Source: Zygnema circumcarinatum
Taxonomy: Eukaryota > Streptophyta > Zygnematophyceae > Zygnematales > Zygnemataceae
Direction: 5' to 3'
Length of the DNA: 34,819 nucleotides
Assembly: GCA_037447605.1 (NCBI GenBank)
Contig: CM074815.1
Span: 879,350-914,168, forward strand
Below the pieces are notes generated by a model, which searched no databases, was not told where the DNA came from, and saw only the letters and a list, made by a program, of their open reading frames with translations. Shown in pieces: positions 31,101-34,819 of this stretch. The position numbers and the translations under genes were made by a program. Each line of letters starts with the position of its first letter. Within the stretch, counting starts at the first letter, position 1.

Positions 31101-32622
31101 GTGCCCTGTGGCCCAGTGCAGGAGCTGCCAAAGGGGGTGTGTGGCTGAGGAAGAATTCCCGCTCTGAGCGCTTTTAGGGTTTGGAAATTCACCTTCAGCA
31201 GCTCAGGGGTGACAGCCTGGCCTTGGTAGAGCCACCACCTGGCAGCATGCCTGTTGTAAAGGCGGCTACAAAACGGCCCTATAGGCACACACTAGAGGCC
31301 TGCTGATAGCATGCATGGGATCCCAACCAATCAACACAACGGTAAACTGAAACCACGTTAGCATCAGCTGGGTTTGCAGTCCCCAGAGATACCACGAGTT
31401 TTACAGGCCTTCCTTTTTACATTACGACACGCAAATCGGGAGATTCGCTGTCGTGCAAATGTGGTTTGATGCAACAGATGAGGCGTCTCACAGAGAGAGA
31501 GAGAGCCTTCCGCTTCAGGATGGCTTTATTTCATAACTGTAGCAGGTTGCTATGGCTAGCCCATAGCAACCAATAAACACACTTTGACAAAGTTATCTAT
31601 AGATAAGATTTACAGCGTATGCAGTATAAATGTGTGAGTATCGCTGAAAGCAGAAGTAGTTGATAACAATAACCATGAAAGTTGAAAATTTACAACACAG
31701 CCTTAACACGCATCACTGCATGGTCTCGGCAGAAGGATAGTTCATGAGCGAGGCATGTAACATCGAACAATATGCTCTTCACGAAAACGGAAAGCATGGA
31801 TAGGGACTGGTTCGCTGCAACGAAAATCTGCATACCTTTCTAGGTCATGATCATAAAGCACCGAGTCCTCGCCACAAGTGCGGTAAAGAGGCAGCTGGAG
31901 GCGAGTAATTACATTCGCCAATGGATTGGATGAACACACACCATGTAACCTGCAAGGTAAAAAAGTGACATATTTCAAATATAAGAAAAAGTGAGAACGG
32001 AGTACCATTAAGCAGCCAGTCCTGCGATGTTCAGAGATCAAGATTCCTGGCTGCCCCACCATGAAGCCCCCATGTCAACGGGGAATCCAAAGGAATAGTC
32101 AGTGTAGACGCGACCTCCAATGCGATTCCGAGATTCAAGCACTATGACCTGAAGTGGTAAGGGCACAACAGAGCGAAAGACAAAGGCAATTAGCTAAACC
32201 CTGGCAGTTGATAGCCGAGTCAGAGTACGCCATATTGACTAAAGCTAACTACTCATGTAAACTGAATCTTCCCCCTCCCCCTCCCCCTCCCTCTCCCCCT
32301 CCCTCTCCTTCTCACTTTCCCTAATTTTGTAGCAGTGAAGGACCTGACAAGGAGACAGTTGGAGGGGGGAGAGCAACAATAATGAACCCGAAGCAAACAA
32401 CTGAAAAGAAGCTGAAACTGAAACTGAAACTGAATTACAAGTTGGCTGCACCCGAATCGCGCACACCTGAAATGCAGCGTTCCGCAAAGCTCGTGCAGCG
32501 GCGAGGCCGGCAAAGCCACTTCCCACCACAACAACAGTCGGCGATTTGGATGAAGTGTGGGATCTGCCTTGTCTACCTGCAGAGAGAATAGGAGGAACAG
32601 CACCGATCAATAACATCATCAT
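28196..32622 (-). CDS. PAO: Flavin polyamine oxidase, peroxisomal PAO2/3/4 type (9 exons)
   Basis: FAD amine oxidase that back-converts spermine and spermidine, releasing H2O2. Exons on the minus strand: 32622-32467, 32149-32061, 31949-31836, 30935-30848, 30675-30590, 30177-30075, 29722-29625, 29389-28960 and 28513-28196. All phases fit and give about 493 residues. Evidence includes the FAD fold GSGFAG (34-39), [58 protein letters not shown] and LFFAGEATS (428-436). The C-terminus is Ser-Arg-Ile, a minor peroxisomal targeting signal where Arabidopsis PAO4-type proteins end in SRM or SRL-like triplets. The N-terminus is uncertain: an acceptor at 32577 would replace the first 15 residues by an unseen 5' exon. 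The 900-bp intron (30936-31835) and the others show no gene. No strong promoter motif was found. Confidence 0.94.
32270..32312. repeat. CCCCCT/CCCTCT microsatellite in oxidase intron 1
   Basis: Pyrimidine-rich on the plus strand, so purine-rich in the oxidase transcript. The neighbouring GAAACT triple repeat (about 32413-32431) is a separate small tandem array in the same intron. Confidence 0.85.
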
Positions 32623-33322
32623 ACATGCATCATAAGTCCTATCATATGTATCATGGCATCATATCAAATCATATCGAATGCAAAGGCTCTTTAAAACAGA
32701 AAAAAAAACTGCAGCATCACCTGCCCATTCGAGAGAAAAGGGATGGGAGACAAACCGCATGTCGCCATCACGGAGATACAACAGCAGGAAGAGAAAGATT
32801 ATTCAAAATCTGGTGCAGTGGAGAACACTCTGATGAGATTTCCTTTTCCAATTTCTCCCGGAATAAGTCAGCCTTGAATCAGGCTGATGACTTCGAAACT
32901 GCCGTCAAGAAAACTCCGATGGAGCTGCTGCGTCTAATACTAGGCCCAAAGAAAGGAAAAGAAACCCGATGTTTCAAGATTCTCCCTTGCAGATATGCAA
33001 CAATCAGAAATGCTATAAGCTGCACGATGGGAGAAACTGGCATGCGGACCTTGTCCTGCAGCCTCCGCTCTGGGGGAGAGAGAGAGAGGGAAAGAAGGCA
33101 AAACACTTCGCAACTAAGCGAAGAGAAGTCCCTTCTGCCAAAAGGTTGCAAACAAATGTCCAATCACAGCCGTCCACGTCTTCAAACGGCCTACGTGGCA
33201 TTCCCAGATTGGTCAAGGCCCCAATAAGTACCTCCGATGGAAAGCCACGGCCTACGGAAGGGGTCGTTCGTACACATTGGTACGGAACCGATTCGTAAAA
33301 ATGTACGAAAGCGAACCGGCCC
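32623..33322. other. 5' flank of the polyamine oxidase; no gene
   Basis: This region should hold the oxidase promoter, leader and perhaps a missing 5' exon. Open frames here are unrelated to any family I know. Inverted half G-boxes (CCACGT near 33175 and ACGTGG near 33193), CCAAT-type motifs and a GTAC cluster (33228-33306) are present. Confidence 0.45.
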
Positions 33323-33496
33323 TGTAGCGTAACGGAGCTGCGTTCGACGGATCCGCGTCCGTTCAGTTGTACTTGACATATTCATATTCGGTGTCACGGA
33401 CCGGCATAATCCAGGAGTTGCCGACGGAAAATGCGAGAAGGCGGCGCCATGTGTTGGCGGCCCACGGCACGGCACACCATCCAGCTAGGCGCACTC
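33323..33496 (-). repeat. 174-bp dispersed repeat, copy 2 (inverted relative to copy 1)
   Basis: Reverse complement of 1-174 with four substitutions. It lies about 700 bp upstream of the oxidase ATG and, relative to that gene, has the same orientation that copy 1 has to the folate carrier. The GTAC-rich segment follows on the gene-proximal side in both cases. The right boundary cannot be fixed, because copy 1 is cut by the window. Confidence 0.85.
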
Positions 33497-33630
33497 GGAA
33501 GCGCCGCAACATGCCGCCGATTGTCAGCAGTTGACCTATCAGAAGGCCCCACGTAGGTAGTCAGGCCTCTTAGTGGGCAGTTGGCCAATCAGGGACTGTC
33601 ACTGCTAAGGCTCAAGATCTATTGTCAGAG

Positions 33631-34311
33631 TGTTAAGTAGATGGGATGTCAGTGATGCTTGTTTGTCTTTTAGTGCTGGGCTTAGTATTTGTATTTGCTG
33701 TGTGGTTTGTTGTCTTGTTCTTCTCTTCTTCCTCTTCAGTTCCAGCAACAGATGCTAAGTGTGAGAGAGAGAGAGAGTTCCATGCCATAGATAGAGAGAG
33801 AGAGAGAGAAGAGTCTTCTTGCTGATAGCATTTGGACGTCCCATTCAGCCCAGCTAGACAAAAGATTTTAGTGAGAAGATCCTTTCATTGTAATGACTAT
33901 CCCCAGCCAACCGCTGGCTGGGGTGACTTTCCAAAATACGACCTTTATCTAAGTTGAGTCCTGTCTTCCCTTTGTTGTCACTATGCCAAGCTACCATCTT
34001 GTGAAATCCTGCCTTATGCTCCGCCCAATGACCAATGATAACTAGAAGCCTAGCTAAGAGAATAGCCGAGGAGAGGACAGGGGAGGAGAGCCCCCAAGGA
34101 AGGGCTCTTTGCGCATCGGGTCCAGCCGCCGGAGGGAACATCTTCAGGATCCCTACGTCTTCCGCTGCGCGTACCTCTGAATCCCCCGGATCCTGGCTCT
34201 ATGCTGCAGGCAGACCCACAGCACCAACCCAACCCCTCATTAGTTTCAGCACGGACGCGCGAGTGGCCGTACAGCACCTGCAAATAGCTCAGCAGTCTCC
34301 TCTTAACCCCA
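33631..34311 (+). mobile_element. Probable 5' LTR of a retrotransposon
   Basis: The left end is proposed at TGTTAAGTAG and the right end at the CA 7 bp before the primer-binding site, giving about 680 bp with TG..CA ends. Only the primer-binding site is strong evidence; the left end is a guess, since the second LTR lies outside the window. The region has (GA)n tracts at about 33764-33810 and a perfect hairpin at 33901-33923. Confidence 0.5.
33901..33923. repeat. Perfect hairpin in the LTR
   Basis: CCCCAGCCA and TGGCTGGGG form a 9-bp stem around a 5-base loop. It could mark an RNA structure or the R/U5 area of the LTR transcript. Confidence 0.7.
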
Positions 34312-34318
34312 CTTATCT

Positions 34319-34330
34319 TGGTATCAGAGC
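34319..34330 (+). promoter_or_regulatory. Retrotransposon primer-binding site (initiator tRNA-Met)
   Basis: TGGTATCAGAGC is the standard plant LTR-retrotransposon primer-binding site, complementary to the 3' end of initiator tRNA-Met. Its direction means that the element runs to the right, out of the window. Confidence 0.85.
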
Positions 34331-34400
34331 AGAAGGTTTTGCAGATCCACGTACCTTGATACGTGAGGCTGCCGATCCTGTGACCCGTGTCACAACTGCC

Positions 34401-34819
34401 ATGGATGAAGAGCTGCAACAAGAGGGACAAGCATATCTTCATGAGTATTCAGAGGAAGACCTGGGACCTCAAGAAGAACAAGCGATCGGAAATCCAAGGA
34501 CGGATTCAGACTCAGAGGAAGAAGCAGTCAGAGAGAGACTGAAGATGGGCATCACCGAAGAGAACCCTTATCCCAGTTTGGCTTACCTTGAGCAGATCGA
34601 GTCGATTGAAGAGCTGCAGCGACTCCATCTAGGCAGTGATGGCCATAAACTTCGCTGGCGATATGCACGCAGGATGATCAAGCTTGCAGCCTGCCCAGTC
34701 GCTGTCACGGCCGCAAATGCCGTGAAGAGAGGAGTGCCGTTCGAACCTGAGGTCCCCCCCGCGGCCCACCAGGGACACAACCCACGGGATCTCAGTCGGA
34801 TAACTACTGCACCAGGAGT
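34401..34819 (+). CDS. Start of the retrotransposon internal reading frame, probably gag (partial)
   Basis: An ATG 70 bp after the primer-binding site opens a frame that stays open to the window end, at least 139 codons. The first third is rich in Glu, Gln and Asp. A helix-like basic segment (KLRWRYARRMIKLAACPV) follows, then a Pro-rich stretch. I do not recognise a zinc knuckle, protease or polymerase motif within the visible part, so gag is inferred from position only. It may equally be a cellular or transduced fragment. Confidence 0.5.
   Translation, partial: MDEELQQEGQAYLHEYSEEDLGPQEEQAIGNPRTDSDSEEEAVRERLKMGITEENPYPSLAYLEQIESIEELQRLHLGSDGHKLRWRYARRMIKLAACPVAVTAANAVKRGVPFEPEVPPAAHQGHNPRDLSRITTAPG

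Noticed and set aside
31070-31288. Minus-strand frame inside the 900-bp oxidase intron as an extra exon
   Set aside because: Adding it would interrupt the [14 protein letters not shown] junction, which is in phase and matches the family without it.
32879-33163. Minus-strand frame of 94 codons as the missing 5' exon of the oxidase
   Set aside because: No donor in the required phase and no similarity to oxidase N-termini.
1-34819. CRISPR arrays, bacterial operons, rRNA genes
   Set aside because: The genes are intron-rich and eukaryotic; no regularly spaced repeats with unique spacers and no rRNA-like sequence were seen.

Overview
This window looks like nuclear DNA of a land plant. Six genes or gene clusters are split by GT..AG introns, mostly 170-1,080 bp long. 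Several products belong to plant families (a plastid-type E2 acetyltransferase, a FOLT-type carrier, potato inhibitor I proteins, a peroxisomal polyamine oxidase). The right edge carries the start of a plant LTR retrotransposon. A non-seed plant is possible, but the species cannot be fixed from this sequence. Exon boundaries were read by hand from reading phase, splice sites and remembered family sequence; no alignment was run.

Layout, left to right. 1-1,412: a 174-bp dispersed repeat, GTAC-rich palindromic DNA and the 5' flank of the first gene. 1,537-6,929 (+): mitochondrial-carrier-family folate transporter, 11 exons. 6,930-8,224: flank with duplicated segments and a G-box-rich promoter. 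8,225-14,900 (+): plastid pyruvate dehydrogenase E2 (dihydrolipoamide acetyltransferase), 10 exons. 15,845-17,305 (+): DPH4-like J protein with a DPH/CSL zinc finger, 2 exons. 18,220-20,748 (+): an unrecognised, probably plastid-targeted protein, about 6 exons. 21,300-27,620 (+): three tandem segmental copies, each carrying a potato inhibitor I gene with a different reactive-site residue (Arg, Met, Cys). 28,196-32,622 (-): flavin polyamine oxidase, 9 exons, ending in Ser-Arg-Ile. 33,323-33,496: a second, inverted copy of the 174-bp repeat. About 33,630 to the end: 5' LTR, tRNA-iMet primer-binding site and the start of an internal reading frame.

The single-copy genes are unrelated housekeeping functions: folate transport, plastid acetyl-CoA production, diphthamide synthesis and polyamine catabolism. 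The accessory biology lies in the inhibitor cluster and its repeats. Two of the three copies keep a promoter with two G-boxes at identical spacing, preceded by telomere-like heptamer tracts. The second copy has lost the exon-1 start codon. The third lacks promoter and exon 1 and looks like a mosaic of the other two. Arrays of GTAC palindromes recur at four places.
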